Origin: Rhodamnia argentea
Taxonomy: Eukaryota; Streptophyta; Magnoliopsida; Myrtales; Myrtaceae
DNA: 64,000 bases
Reading direction: 5' to 3'
Assembly: GCF_020921035.1 (NCBI RefSeq)
Contig: NC_063150.1
Coordinates: 5,084,001 to 5,148,000 of the forward strand
Below the pieces are notes generated by a model. The model ran no database searches. It had not been told where the DNA came from and saw nothing but the letters and a program-made list of their open reading frames with translations. Shown here piece after piece: positions 48,505 through 60,374 of this stretch (positions are counted from its first letter, which is position 1; each line of letters begins with the position of its first letter). The position numbers and the translations under genes were made by a program.

Positions 48505-48912
48505 CCCAAATAATGCCCACTATGACACATTTATTCTAAACTTTTTTTGTGACGTCCAAAGCTCGAAATTATGTCCAATGTGACAAATTTATCCTAAATT
48601 TTTTTGTGACATGAAAAATCCCAAACTTGTATTAATGTGACACTTTTACTGCCCATCAATATTAGGTCAAATGTTTTTTTTAGTCAAAAATAGCGTCGTT
48701 ATTATTTCACATTTTCAATCAAGTCATGTGGGCGCCACATGTCAACACCATTTGATTTCTAGCATCCATATAGGCAGATTCTTAACGGTGCTCATTGATG
48801 GAACCTTAACGGATATTGAATGTGTCAAAGAGCTACAAGTTTGGAATTTTTGATGTTATAGAAAAAAAAATTAAAAATAAATGTGTCAAGCATAATTGGA
48901 AATTTTTGGTGG
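48505..48912. mobile_element. Probable MITE with imperfect inverted ends
   Basis: CCAAATAATGCCCACTATGA at the left resembles, inverted, the right end CCAATTATGCTTGACACATT, and similarity continues for about 60 bp. It abuts the preceding element so closely that the border is uncertain. No target-site duplication was resolved. Confidence 0.4.
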
Positions 48913-51900
48913 CCTTTTCAATTAAAAATTAAGGTATAATTTCGTTTCCAAAAGCAATGGATCACTGTGCAGTTAACGGTATCTTTTGTGGCCAAAAGAG
49001 AAAAATTAGCGGTATGCCTTTAAATAAAATAATCCCCCGCGTCCCGGGACGAGGCTTCAATAATTACCTCCTCGCGAAATGCAAACAAGATGGACCGGAA
49101 TCCAAAAAGAAATCACGCGCAACACGTGCAATCGCAGCAAAGCTCGAAAGGCCGCAAAAAAGGACAGAATCGGCACGTGACCGAGCGGGGCGCCGTTCCT
49201 AATCATCCTGTTATGCGAGCCGAAGCTCCGTTGACTCGTTCAAATGCGAAAATGATGTGTAATTTACCTTTTTCAAAAAATGATTTTTTTTTTTTTCATT
49301 TTAAAAAATACTCATAAATTTTACGTCCCAAAATTTAAACGTAGAAGTTTAAAGAGTTTATTTAAATCCATCCCAAAGCTTAATTTGAAAAAAAAAGATT
49401 TATGGGTTTGTTAAATCAAAACGGTGGCCGGTCTCCGACCTGATTCGTGGGACTTGTCGGGGGACTCCTCGGACACGGCCGTCTCGTCTTGTAAAACCTG
49501 AACGGAAAACGAAACGCATAACCAAAAGCGAAAGAGACTGTCGAGTCTGAGGTTCGCAACCAGCCGCGCGTGAGGATGGACCAGCTTGGGAAGATACTGT
49601 CGTTGCCAAAAAAATAAAATAAAAGGGGGAAAAATACTGTCGTTGCGATTTATGTGGGGCCCATGCTTTCGCCTTGCAAAATGTTTATGCAGCTGCGTCG
49701 AGCCCGAGAAAAAAATTTGAAACTTATTCCGCTGGAGCCCAAACAAATTGAGGAGCTCTGTTAAATGCAGTGGGTTTACTTTTTGGCCAATTTTTCTTTT
49801 ATATAAAACGATTGATAGACCGGCAACGATCACATAAAACCTCACATAATATCAAAGCCTCATTTGCCTCCTCGATTAATTTTCACGCTTAATGCTAGTT
49901 AAAAACCATACTAAGCATGAGGGGAGTGACATCGTATTAAATATCAAACTACGCATTCATTTAACAGCTTAAATTTTTAGAACAATTGATAATGATCTTA
50001 CAAAATCTTACACTTTTTTTTTAAATGTCAAGACCGAATTACTTTGTTTGCGTTCTCTTAAGTTATGGAGAGATTTTGAACTTTTTGTAAAAAAATAAAT
50101 TACTAAATGATATCGATTTGGCCCGGTAAGTCAAAATTCAGCCGATCCGTGGTTGGCCTATACTTGAAAGTAATTCGAACCTAAGATTGGTCTATCCATC
50201 GAGTTCTGATTCAACTCCTTGTTAACCGATTTCTCAAAATTTTAGTGAGATCATATGGACCAATTAATGATCGGATTCGAATCGTTTATGAGTCAATGAG
50301 CTACAATTTTATTGGCCACTCCACTTGCTCCACTCCTTGCTCAAATTATGGACGGAAAGGCTTTAAAAGAAACCTTATTATCCTTAGCTAATTCAAGATG
50401 GGTGCAAATGAAACCCCATTTCAAGAAGATCAAAGTCGAACTAAGCTTGAATTACTTGCTTTGTACCTTGACTCTATATTCTATCTAAGGGTAGCATGAC
50501 TACCTTGACTATATTTAGGAGACTGTAGCCACTATCATAGGAGCTATGGGAAGCCATTCCTAAGCCAGGAGTTACTCAGACTCAAGAGATCAGAGAACCT
50601 CGGAGAATCTGGATCTGGCCAAAGGGGAACAACAACAAGATAAAAGCAAGCGAAAGTTTGACTAGAGACTGAGCGGCTCCATTCGCAAGGTAGATAAAGT
50701 AGCTTAACTTGCTTCAATAGTGGCTAACCGGCTGAAAAGTTAGGTGAAGTTTATTTTATTCATCATTCGTCCTAAATTTTATGTTGGTATTACTCATGTA
50801 TTTTCCGTCGTATTAAAAAGAAAATTCAATTTAAATTTCACTATTGTACTTTTTTCAATTTTTTTAATTAAAGCTCTTAGCAGATAATTATATTGAATCA
50901 CAACTTCATGTCAAATTCATTAGGTGAATGTAGATCGACGAAACATCTCAAGTTCATTTGTCTTTGTTGGCCCAACCTTTGGAGTAGACATATAGACATA
51001 GTTCAGCACTCCCTGAATACGAGAAAGAGTTAAAATCCGAACAATTCGCCTTTTCCTTTTGTCATTTTTTACTCTCTTTTTTAATGTTTTTTTCAATTTG
51101 GTCCTTCTCATGCCTAAGATCAATGAAGAAACGGCAATGTATTGGTCAACTATAGCAAATTAATGAGTGCTCTAAGTTTTCATGACAGTGGTTGGGCTAC
51201 TAGGAAAGCACCGTTTGCTAAAGACAAGACATGAAAAGCAAAAGTTTGCGACGCTGTCTGTCATGTCTATATCAAATTGACGTGGTTTGGAAATCGAAGT
51301 CAACGAAGCAATTGAGGCGAATGGACAATTTGGTTCGCAAAAAGAAATTCGTGTAGTTTGTTTGACTTGAGTTTTAGCATGTTCGGGACGTGACAAATAT
51401 TGACCGCCTAAATGATATCCGAAACTTCACGCATTTTCACAAGACGAATGACTTGAAAGAGATGACATTCTCTTATCTGGACACGTGAGAGATGACCTAA
51501 TGGAAACGCTCACTTCTCTCGAGTTTACAACTCGTCTACGGTCATAACCGATGCACTCGGAGATAGTTATAGCTTATCAATTCTTATTGAACTTTGAATT
51601 GAGCGACTTGAGAAAATAACACGTGCTTACAAGGGTTCATAGTGAAGAAATATAGCAATCTTCCTACAGCTAGGTCCAATCTTCCGGTGATATAGATGGC
51701 ACTGAGCAAGCAATTCCCCTTACGAGCCTTTGCTACTGCCCGGGCTCGGGCAAAGGACTTTTAGGCCAGGCCGGCCAGGCCGTCCAATTGAGCATGTTCG
51801 AATGGTATGATGCAAAATAGAGCAACCACCTTTAAATTTCAAAACGCCGGTGTCGTGCTGAAGACATGGGTTGGACCACCAAGCAAAGCAGGCAGAGCAT

Positions 51901-52411
51901 GTGTAAAAGATCCAGCACCAACAAATCATGAGTCCAACGTTCCGCAAGCTTTACACCAACATCATGCATTTTCCATTCATTGTGTCCGGAGTCAATTCTT
52001 GAAATTATTGTATGAATAGCGATTCAATCCTAAATTTTACAATTTTGCCAATTTAATCTCAAAACTTTTGATGAATTACGCGACTCATGAATATTTAACT
52101 CATCCATGTGTGAGTGAGTGATTATTTAACATGAACATGGTCTAATCATGCACATTTGTTCGGTAGGGACGCAAGTGAATTAAGCTATTTACGAATTCCT
52201 TGAGCTCGAACTCAATTCTTTTCGAGATCGAGTCAAGTTTTGAGGTAGCTCAAGCACCTTGGTCGAGTCGAACTTGAAAATACTTTGCTTGAATAGCTTG
52301 TAAGCTTGATGGAGTATTTGCATTTTACATAGTTTAATTGTATGTAAACTTCTTGTTATAATTATGCAAATAGACACTATTGCTTTTCAATTTCAAGGCA
52401 TTTTTTGCTAT
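48913..52411. other. Gene-free intergenic stretch
   Basis: About 3.5 kb of AT-rich sequence without a recognisable gene, RNA or repeat structure. Short frames on both strands look random. Confidence 0.5.
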
Positions 52412-52762
52412 TAGGGGTGTCAAAAAAGCAAGAGCCGGTCGGACACGACTTGGCCCGGCCCGAAAATTCACCTAATTTTTCGAGCCTTTTCGAGCCGGGC
52501 ATCGGTACTATTCGAGTAAGGCTCAGGTCGGGCTTGCTTCGGCTTTTTTGACACCCACTTTTTTTTTTAATTTAATTTTTTTTTTTTTTATATTCTTTCA
52601 TTTGACGGGCTTGTCAAGTGCTTTTGATTCCAAAAAAAGGAAAAAAAACCGACCCGAAGAGTTGGGGTATATGTAATTCGGGCTCGAGAGAGGCCGAGCT
52701 AGGTCTTGTTTATTTTCGGGCCGATTCAGGCCGAAAAGAGACCTGGCCCGTTAACACCCCTA
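52412..52762. mobile_element. hAT-type MITE, 351 bp
   Basis: It starts TAGGGGTGTCAAAAAAGC and ends GTTAACACCCCTA, with the hAT terminal consensus. The flanking 8-mers TTTGCTAT (52404-52411) and TTTGCTAA (52763-52770) match at seven of eight. Words such as CGGGC and GGCCGA are repeated inside, and poly-T tracts lie in the middle. It is non-coding. Confidence 0.8.
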
Positions 52763-53172
52763 TTTGCTAAACAAATGCAATCTCGAGGTTGAATTTGAGC
52801 TTAACTAAGCTCGAGATTAGACAAAAATTGATCGCCCAATCAAGTCTAGCCCAAACGAGACAAGCGCAATTTTATTGAAAGCTTAATCGAGTTGTCCGGG
52901 CTTCAGAGGTCGAGCCCAATCAAGATCGAAGCGAGTTTCATACTTTGCTAGTGCGGGTCTAATTCAAGTATTGAACCGAATTTAGTCGACTGGATTACAT
53001 TTAATCCTATTTCTCTTTTTTTTTCTTTTTCTTTTTTTAATTGAGAGAAATACCTGTTTATTCTAGCAAAGAAAAAAAATATAGCGATGATATCAAGAAA
53101 ATATTATGCAAAATAAAAAAACTGTCTCTCAAATTTAATTGAAGAACATCTATATTGTCACGAAAGAAACAT

Positions 53173-53910
53173 TTAGTAAAGCCCGAAGTAACTACTGCCT
53201 AGAAAAACCAAGCTCAAGACCAAGAAAGCAGTAGCAGCGGTACTCGCCTCCCCAACCCTTGAAACCCCACTGGCCGGCGCCGGTACCGGAGAAACCGCCG
53301 GAGAACCACCAATACTGCTCCCAGCCGCCGCCAGCACTAGGGTCGCCTTGGCGTCCTTGTTGGCATCTGCCATGTCGTGGATCCTCGGCCTCGTTCCATC
53401 GACTGCACTGCCCACTTGCCACACCTGATTCAGGCTCCTTGAGCCTGCCGGAACCTTCACTGATGCGAACAACCTCATGGTCCCGCTGGCCTCGTCGGCG
53501 CTCAGGTGCCACACGTCGAACGACAGCTTGGACTCGGCAATGGAGTGGTACGAGGAGATGTTGAAGGTCTTGGCAACGACTGAGCCGGCGGAGCTCTTGA
53601 GCGCCATCAGTGCTTGCGCTCCAACCATGCCGGTGGAGGTCGGGTTGATGGCCCAGGCGACCCATCCGCCTCCGCCGCCACCGGGGGAGGAGGAGGGCCG
53701 CGCGGCGGAGAAAGCGAGGGAGAGGGAGGAGTTGGAGGGGTCGAAGGTGAAGTGGAGGGTGGCGTTGAGGTGGGGGAGGGCGGTGCAGCTGGAGTAAGTC
53801 CTGTTGTTGGGGAAGGAGGGGTGGGGGTTGCAGGTCAGACCGAGAGAGGGGGTGATGAGTGAAAGGAGAATGAAGAGAAAAGCGGTGGCGGCGGCGGCAT
53901 CGGCGGCCAT
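53173..53910 (-). CDS. AIR12: AIR12-like, GPI-anchored DOMON cytochrome b
   Basis: A single exon encodes 245 residues. A signal peptide (about 1-24, ending SLITPSLG) is followed by a DOMON domain with paired Cys (LTCNPHPSF.., YSSC), GGWVAWAINPTSTGMVGAQA and the segment [20 protein letters not shown]. In AIR12 proteins a Met and a His of these two segments bind one heme b. A Ser/Pro/Ala-rich stretch (PAVSPVPAPASG) and a final hydrophobic helix with a one-residue tail fit a GPI-anchor signal. The known family role is an auxin-induced, ascorbate-reducible cytochrome on the outer face of the plasma membrane. Unlike the neighbour at 45.3-47.5 kb it has no b561 core. Composition is strongly GC-rich at third positions compared with its flanks. 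The frame is intact. Confidence 0.94.
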   Translation of the reverse strand: MAADAAAATAFLFILLSLITPSLGLTCNPHPSFPNNRTYSSCTALPHLNATLHFTFDPSNSSLSLAFSAARPSSSPGGGGGGWVAWAINPTSTGMVGAQALMALKSSAGSVVAKTFNISSYHSIAESKLSFDVWHLSADEASGTMRLFASVKVPAGSRSLNQVWQVGSAVDGTRPRIHDMADANKDAKATLVLAAAGSSIGGSPAVSPVPAPASGVSRVGEASTAATAFLVLSLVFLGSSYFGLY

Positions 53911-54990
53911 TTTTCGGTGGAAGGTTGTGTGTTTTGGGTTGGTTTTAGCTGCGTGGGGAAGGTGGGAGCATGAATATATAGTGAAAACAAATGTTGGGGG
54001 CGTTTCACGTATGGTTTATTCATTGGAGAGTTTTAGGTGAACCATTGTATATAATTATATATAAATGTGGATATACTCGTTCATCGTCTAATTTTAAGAG
54101 GTTTTTAATCTCAACAATACACGATCGGAAGCCTATCACCTCATGACGCCGAAGCTCAATCTGATTAAGTTCTTATAAGGAGAAATTGATCACTTTAAGT
54201 TCGAGAAATTATTGCGTTCAATCGGTATACGTACTAAACTTCATACTCTCATTTGATATCTCGATTATCTCAACCGTCATTTAGTTCACAAAAAAATAAG
54301 CGAGTTTAGAAAAATATTTTTCACCCATGGAAAAAATATTTCCCCTCATATTTCTTCCCTTGACTCCTTCACATTCCTTCTATTTTTATTTATTTTTCAT
54401 TTTTCTCTTATTTTTTTTCAACCTCTTATATTTTTTTGTTTGATTTTTCTCTCTCTTGTTTTACTTCTTCCGTGCCCACCACAACAAATATTTTTCAATT
54501 TATTTTCAGGTCTCAATAAAGTACCAAAAAATATAGTTATTTTCCTAAAATTTAACTTGCTAACAGATATTTTTCAGAAATGAGTTATTTTTTGTAAAAT
54601 AAATAGAGCCTAAAATATATTAATTTACTAATTACTTTTATTCGCTATATCAAAATAATGAGTGGGACCCGTGTTTTCATACGAGGAAGGAGGAATAAGT
54701 GGGCCCCGTGTATTTAATCAAGTTAGGGCGTCCCCACTAATTCTCGACCTAGTTGTCGGGAATAATGCAACGTGGACCCAAATAAAGGTGAAAAGAGGAC
54801 AGCTTTAGATGCGAAGAAATAGACATTATTAGCGATTATAATGATGTTTAAGGCAAGATTAAGCACGTTCACAGTAATATGTTGCACATGGTTTACCAGG
54901 AATGATGGGCCACACCGTGCTCATGTGGTTGCATGCCATGGAGCAAAGAGAAAGATCAGATTGATTTTGGAAGTCGGACGATCAAGTTAA
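53911..54990. other. Upstream region of AIR12 and intergenic sequence
   Basis: The first few hundred bases must hold the AIR12 promoter. On the minus strand a TATA-like word (TATATATTCATGC) occurs near 53,975. No other gene or clear repeat was recognised. Confidence 0.45.
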
Positions 54991-54991
54991 G

Positions 54992-55584
54992 GAGAATTAC
55001 CAAAAAAATTCTTAAATTTATTATAATTATATCAATTTAGTTATATATTCTTTTTTTTTTTATCAATTGAGTCCAAACCTTGCATATTTGTGCCTATTAA
55101 CTTAATTTGGCCAAATTTTTTCGAAAGTCGCTAATGTGGAGTGACCGTTGCTGATGTGGCATCGACAAGCACAATTTTTAATATATTTTCAGATTTTTAT
55201 TTATTTATTCTTTCTCTCTCTAACCTTTTCCTCTTTATTTGTCGGCGACCAACTAGATGCGAGGGCTGACGAGGTGGACCAAGCTTTCACTTCTTCTTTT
55301 TTTCTTCCCTTCCTTATTCCTCAGCGATCAGCCAGAGGCGAGGGCCGGTGAGGTCGACTAGAAAAAAGGAAAAAGAAAATAAAAAGTAAAAAAATTAAAT
55401 AAAACTTGAAAACATTAACATATTATTTAAAATTATTCACGTTATATCGACCGCGCCATGTTAATATGGACTGAATTCGTATAAATGCAAAGAGGTTTAT
55501 GATTCAATTGAAAAAAGAAAAAAGTTTATGAATGAATTGATACAATTGTAATAGACTCATATTTTTTTTTGGTAATTTTCTTGT
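54992..55584. mobile_element. Mutator-like MITE, about 590 bp
   Basis: The left end AATTACCAAAAAAATTCTTA pairs with the right end read inverted, AATTACCAAAAAAAAATATG. The GC-rich centre carries repeated GCGAGGGC(T/C)G(A/G)(C/T)GAGGT words. The surrounding CAAGTTAAG and CGAGTTATG may be a worn 9-bp target duplication (seven of nine). The exact borders are uncertain by a few bases. Confidence 0.55.
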
Positions 55585-57003
55585 CGAGTTATGGAGCTAG
55601 AAATCCACATCGAACGGCTCGGGGTTGAGAGTGCGTCGGACTTTAATTAATTGAATGCATGCATATCCGTTCAATACGGTCCATCAATGAATGAAAGTTT
55701 ATGGACCGTATTGAACAAACGAAATATTCAAAAATGACATCATATAGTGTATCAAAGCTCGCGAAGCACCGGTGTTAATTTTTTTCATTTGAGACTTAAA
55801 TTTGTCCAAGAACTGCAAACTCTGTGAATAATTGGGTCGCGCGGGCCCAAAGAAAGAAATGTCTTCCGCCTAGCCGGCTATATAAATAAGAAATCGTATC
55901 ATGACGACAAGAAAAATAAAATAAAATTAGAGAGGATATATGATTGGGGCCGATTGTGCAGGATTCCGACAACACAAAAAGTTGGCACGTGCTTGCAACG
56001 ATGATGTTCGCTGGACCGACATCAAGAGTCTGTTTATTACAGAACAGACGAACTTAATACTAATATTATTTCGTCTCGAAAAAAATTAAGGTTATTCGCG
56101 GTAAGTCTTGGTAACTAACGTAAAATTATTGGCAAAAAAGATTAATAACTTCTCTTTTTTCACAAAATTTATCGGCAACTTATTAGTACTTTTATGAAAT
56201 AATCAAAATCATATATAAGTTGTAGAAAACAACAATTTTTGTACTAATTTTCCGAGCTTTGTTTGCATAACTTATCAAAATTTCAAACTTCTGGACTCTT
56301 AAATGAACCAAAAAAAAAAAAAAAAAAGATAGACAAGAGCGATTTACCACTTTTTGTTAGATTAAATTATCAATTTGTTTAAGGCTATCAAATTATATAT
56401 GAGTCAGTTACCCATGTTTAGTTGTCTCTTTTTTTTTTTTTAAAGAATTACTCTATTTTATATTTAGTCACTATCTTTTTTAATCAGCAACCCCTTAATT
56501 TATGACTTTTTTTTTGCAAGATTACCAGTCTAAATTTGTATGATTTTCTCCAATTACTAATCCTCATTTGAGTTTTATTTACGCTTAATTATTTTTTAAT
56601 TTGCCAACACCTTTTTACATTTCTCAGCACACGCCTTAATTAAAGCGCAATGATGTTGTTATTTCGGGAAAAAAAAAACCTTAATTAGAGCGGGATGATG
56701 TTGTTATTTCAACAAAAAAAACCTCAATTAGAGCGATTTACTAGCTTTTACCGGATTAACTTACCAACTAGTTTTTGATTATTGATAATTCTTTCAAAAT
56801 TCTATTACCACGAAAAAAATCCGCTTTTCATAGCCAGGACAATAAAATCATCCGTGGCGCGTGTTTGAGATAAACATGATAAATTTTGCACTAGAGATGC
56901 TATGAATGTAAGAAATCTTCCAAATATTTTTCGGCTATGAATCAGGATTAGATCTTAAGTTTATTTAATCACTAACTTATATGTCCAAACCGATTTTTGG
57001 ATC
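55585..57003. other. Intergenic AT-rich stretch with a short triplication
   Basis: CCTTAATTA(A)AGCG followed by (A/G)TGATGTTGTTATTTC recurs at about 56,632 and 56,680, with a third partial copy (CCTCAATTAGAGCG) near 56,723; the spacing is about 45 bp. No gene was recognised. The last part is the 3' flank of the transporter gene. Confidence 0.55.
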
Positions 57004-59550
57004 TCAATACATCTTGGCCCAGAAGATGTAATTCAGGAGATTAAGGAAATTAAGAACGCAGAGGAGGGCGTAATACAGATCCAAACGTGCCCGATTCAAA
57101 TCGTTCCCTCCGAGCCACTCCCTCCCGAACCTCCCGCTCGCCGAGTTGATCGCGGACACCAGCGCCGAGCTCAGGAAGTACCCCATCGAGGTCGAGCACC
57201 ACGCAAGCGCGGTGCACGCGCTCCTCATGCTCCCCGGCGCCCGGGAGTAGAAGAACTCGAGCATCCCACCCAGCGTGAGCATGTCCGACACCCCGATCAG
57301 CAAGTACTGCCACGCGAGCCAGAACACGGACAGCACGACCCCGTTGGCAGCGGCCCCACGCCTCTTGACCTCGACGGCCGCGGCGATGGCCATAGACAAG
57401 GACGCGAGGGCCAGGCCGAGCCCGATCCTCGGCAGCGGCTCGAAGATCCTGCCCGCTCTCGCGCGTTGCTTGTCCCCGAGCACTCCGCGGAAGCGCTCGT
57501 AAACCGGGATCGAGGCGAGCATGATGGTCAAGGGGAGGACGGTGAGGGATTGAGTTGGGATTTTGAAGTTGCGGATCATTCTGTCCATGACGGAGCCTTG
57601 CTCGACGGAGAAGGTCTGGAGCTGAGCTAGGCAACAGTTCATCAAGATTGTGCTTGCGAAAATTGGAATTAGTCCGAAGAAGGCCCTCGTCTCTTCGACC
57701 TCGCTCGCGCTTACTGTGTCATCGGCCAGTGCTTTGTCCAGGAACCTGCAGATCATCAACGACAAAGACTTTGTTATATGGATCAATTGGCGAAATGAGG
57801 CAGCTTTTGAGTGTTTTCCAAGAGCATAATCTAATCCAGCCGATTCGATTAGGCGATAACGAGAAATGCCGATTCGTACTTGCTCGATCTTTGTACAAGA
57901 GGGGAATTAATCGAGCCTCGTCGAAGAATGATAACAACTTAATCTTACTTAAACTTTTTGGGAAGCCTTCCATTCGCTGCAAATGTATTGACTTCTGAGT
58001 TTACACCAGTTCTTCTGGATCTCTCTGCCAAGGAAGCTTTCTGATTCCGGGCCGTCGATGCGAGTACCTTATTAAGAGGAGTAAAAGCGGTATCAGTTTA
58101 ACAGAATATGAACACAAGCATCAAGTGTGTTTCGTTTGGTAATAATCGTTAATCAGCGGCGCGGCGATGATGAATCCACCATGCTTGTCACCTTGAAAAT
58201 TCTGGCGAATGCACTTCCTCGGGGAAGCTTGTACCGGTAGAGGCGAAGCCCGGACACGAAAATGAGGAGAGCCAAGCACAAAGCTGCGATCGATATCTTG
58301 AAGCTCCAACGCCAGCCCAAGTTCTCCTCCACCCAGACCATGACGGTCGCCGTCACGAGGCCGCCGGTGCACAAGGAGAAGAAGAACCAATTGAAGAAGG
58401 CAGAGACAAGCCTCTGATTGCCATGGTCTAGTTGGTCGGCGCCGTGCGTGGGCAGAGACGCCTTGATCCCGCCGACTCCGGTGGCCATCGCGTAGAGGCC
58501 AAAATAGAGGACAGCAGCTTGGTACTTGTTGGGTCTTCTGTGGTCTGGAGGTTGGAGTGATTTGGAGTGAGCTTGAATTGTCAGCACGATTAGTCCCTAT
58601 AGAGCAAAATTTGCACCATCTCACATGCATATTCTGGGCAAACAATCAAGTTAAATGTACTCGAATTTGCGATAGCTTCGGCCTTAGAGCTTTCTGGTTC
58701 AATTAAATCAGCAACCATTTAACCGTACCAGCAATTCGACGGTGCAAGAGACGGCAAAGGTCACGAATCTGGTGAGGAAGGAGTCGCTGATGAAGCCCGC
58801 AAAGATGGTGAGGAGGAAGGAGGTGCCCATGAAGTTGGTGACCATGTTTGCAGCGACGGCGGTCGGGTAATGCATTGTCCCTATGAAGTAGGCCACAAAG
58901 TTTGAGCCATTTGACAGGAACACCATGTTCTCCAGCACTTCCACCGCTAGACATGCCCCAAAAATCAAAGCACTTGAGCAAGAACTCATTCTGAAGGACA
59001 TGTAGTGTCCCAAAATTACATAGAATTTTGACAGATGCATTTCAATTGATGCATGCATGAAGAGAGAGGCCTTCTACTGTACTTTCAAAGGATGTATCTT
59101 TTAGGAATTCAGAGGATCCTGTCCGGTGATCACCCTAGAAATGACTAGTCGCCCTAGTACATATACGAAAGGAGTCTTGACGCGAAATGAAATAAATTAC
59201 CACAAGTAAGCGATGCGGGTCTTATGCCGCCGTGTTCCTCGGAATCAGCTTTCCTTCCTTTCCAATCCACATATTCATCCCTCTCATTTGCTCTCACTTC
59301 AGTATCCTGCACTTCACAGCAAGATCAGTACAGAAAGATAGATCTTGTCATCGACTTAAGCTTGTCGATGGTTCATTCTGTTTCCTGGTCATCCTAACTT
59401 AGCACACGGTAAAAAACCGGACACAGGAAGTGATCGGCACCCGAAGATCCCCAAAGATCGGTGGGAACATCGGCAAAATTACCGGTGTTTTGGCGGGTCG
59501 TCCCCAGAAAACAATGAAACAACAGGAAAAAAAAAAAAAAATCTTACCAT
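57004..59550 (-). CDS. NRT1/PTR family (NPF) transporter, NPF4-like
   Basis: A proton-coupled MFS transporter; NPF members carry nitrate, peptides or hormones, and NPF4 members are known for abscisic acid and gibberellin transport. Exons 59550-59548 (the ATG alone, followed directly by GTAAG), 59306-59201, 58946-58729, 58596-58192, 58067-57949 and 57745-57004 join in frame to 530 residues. Features are DEYVDWKGRKA..HGGIRPASLTC, helix 1 with VEVLENMVFLSNGSNF, FMGTSFLLTIFAGF, the NPF signature GVGGIKASLPTHGADQ, a short central loop (the usual place of a long loop), then six more helices with LNCCLAQLQTFSVEQG-like NCCLAQLQ. The ExxER proton-coupling motif reads ExxEN, as in other NPF4 proteins as far as I recall. 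All 12 helices seem present. Subfamily placement also rests on its neighbour, the DOMON-b561 gene. The substrate cannot be told. Confidence 0.9.
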
Positions 59551-59739
59551 GAAGAAATCCACCGAAACCTCAAGCCTCTCGCCCTTGAGAAAAGAGAAGA
59601 ACCAGTATGAGATTGAGAGACCAGAACAAAGTGCGAAGGTAGCTCGAAGACATGCACCAGTAGAGCCAGAACAAAGACATGCGCAATGCCCAGACGGCCT
59701 TTTAATCCAGGTGCGTCTGAAAAGCCAGAGTTAAATGCC

Positions 59740-59816
59740 AAGGTCCGCATTGAATGCCTCGCGGACCGATGGACGTGAGCCGGGGCGGTGCTCTAACCAA
59801 TTGAACTACGATCCCC
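59740..59816 (-). other. tRNA-like sequence, 5' half resembling tRNA-Asp
   Basis: The minus strand reads GGGATCGTAGTTCAATTGGT followed by TAGAGCACCGCCC, close to the acceptor, D-arm and anticodon 5' stem of plastid or mitochondrial tRNA-Asp(GUC). The following bases do not form the expected anticodon loop or pairing 3' stem. An ATTCAA word sits where the T loop would be. It is either a truncated organelle-derived tRNA fragment or the head of a tRNA-derived SINE, and unlikely to be a working tRNA gene. It lies about 200 bp upstream of the transporter start codon. Confidence 0.45.
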
Positions 59817-60374
59817 AAGAATCCCGAATCCATTTATTTTTCGGGTACTGCCCAAATCGGATTAGAATATCTAGTAAGCAAATTCAGAAACGTGCCATAT
59901 TCGGGATGTAGTATTCAATTACTTGCGGTTGTTAGAACATGATGCGCGGATTTGACTTTGCTTTTTGCCAATCTGGTCCCCGCATTTATGTTCTTTGCTG
60001 ACTTCATTTCCAGGCCAACGACTAGGCGGTGAAGAGGAGTCGCGGTCATCACTACTTTACCAAGTATTCACTGCGAACTATGTTTTTTGTTTATTTGAAT
60101 TTTGTTTGCAATTTTTTTTAAAATTCGTGGTATGCTCGAATTTTAAAGGTCTTTCGACCTAATTGTCGGATATTAGTCCCATATTTGTGTTCACTTTTGA
60201 CTTCATTTCCGGCATGCGTGTACCCAAGTGTGCGCTCATATACAATAATAATAATAATCATTCATCATGTCGAGAATTGTGATGAAAGAGAGAATGAGTC
60301 ACACTGATCACTCTCTTCCTTAGTAAATTTTGTTGTAAATTGTTGATTTATTTGGATTTTATTAACATAATGTC

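Noticed and set aside
53192..53862. Other long frames over the AIR12 gene on both strands
   Set aside because: They are shadows; only one frame has the signal peptide, DOMON pattern and anchor signal.
57050..57634. Second minus-strand frame in the last transporter exon
   Set aside because: Its Arg-rich composition comes from third-position GC bias of the real frame.
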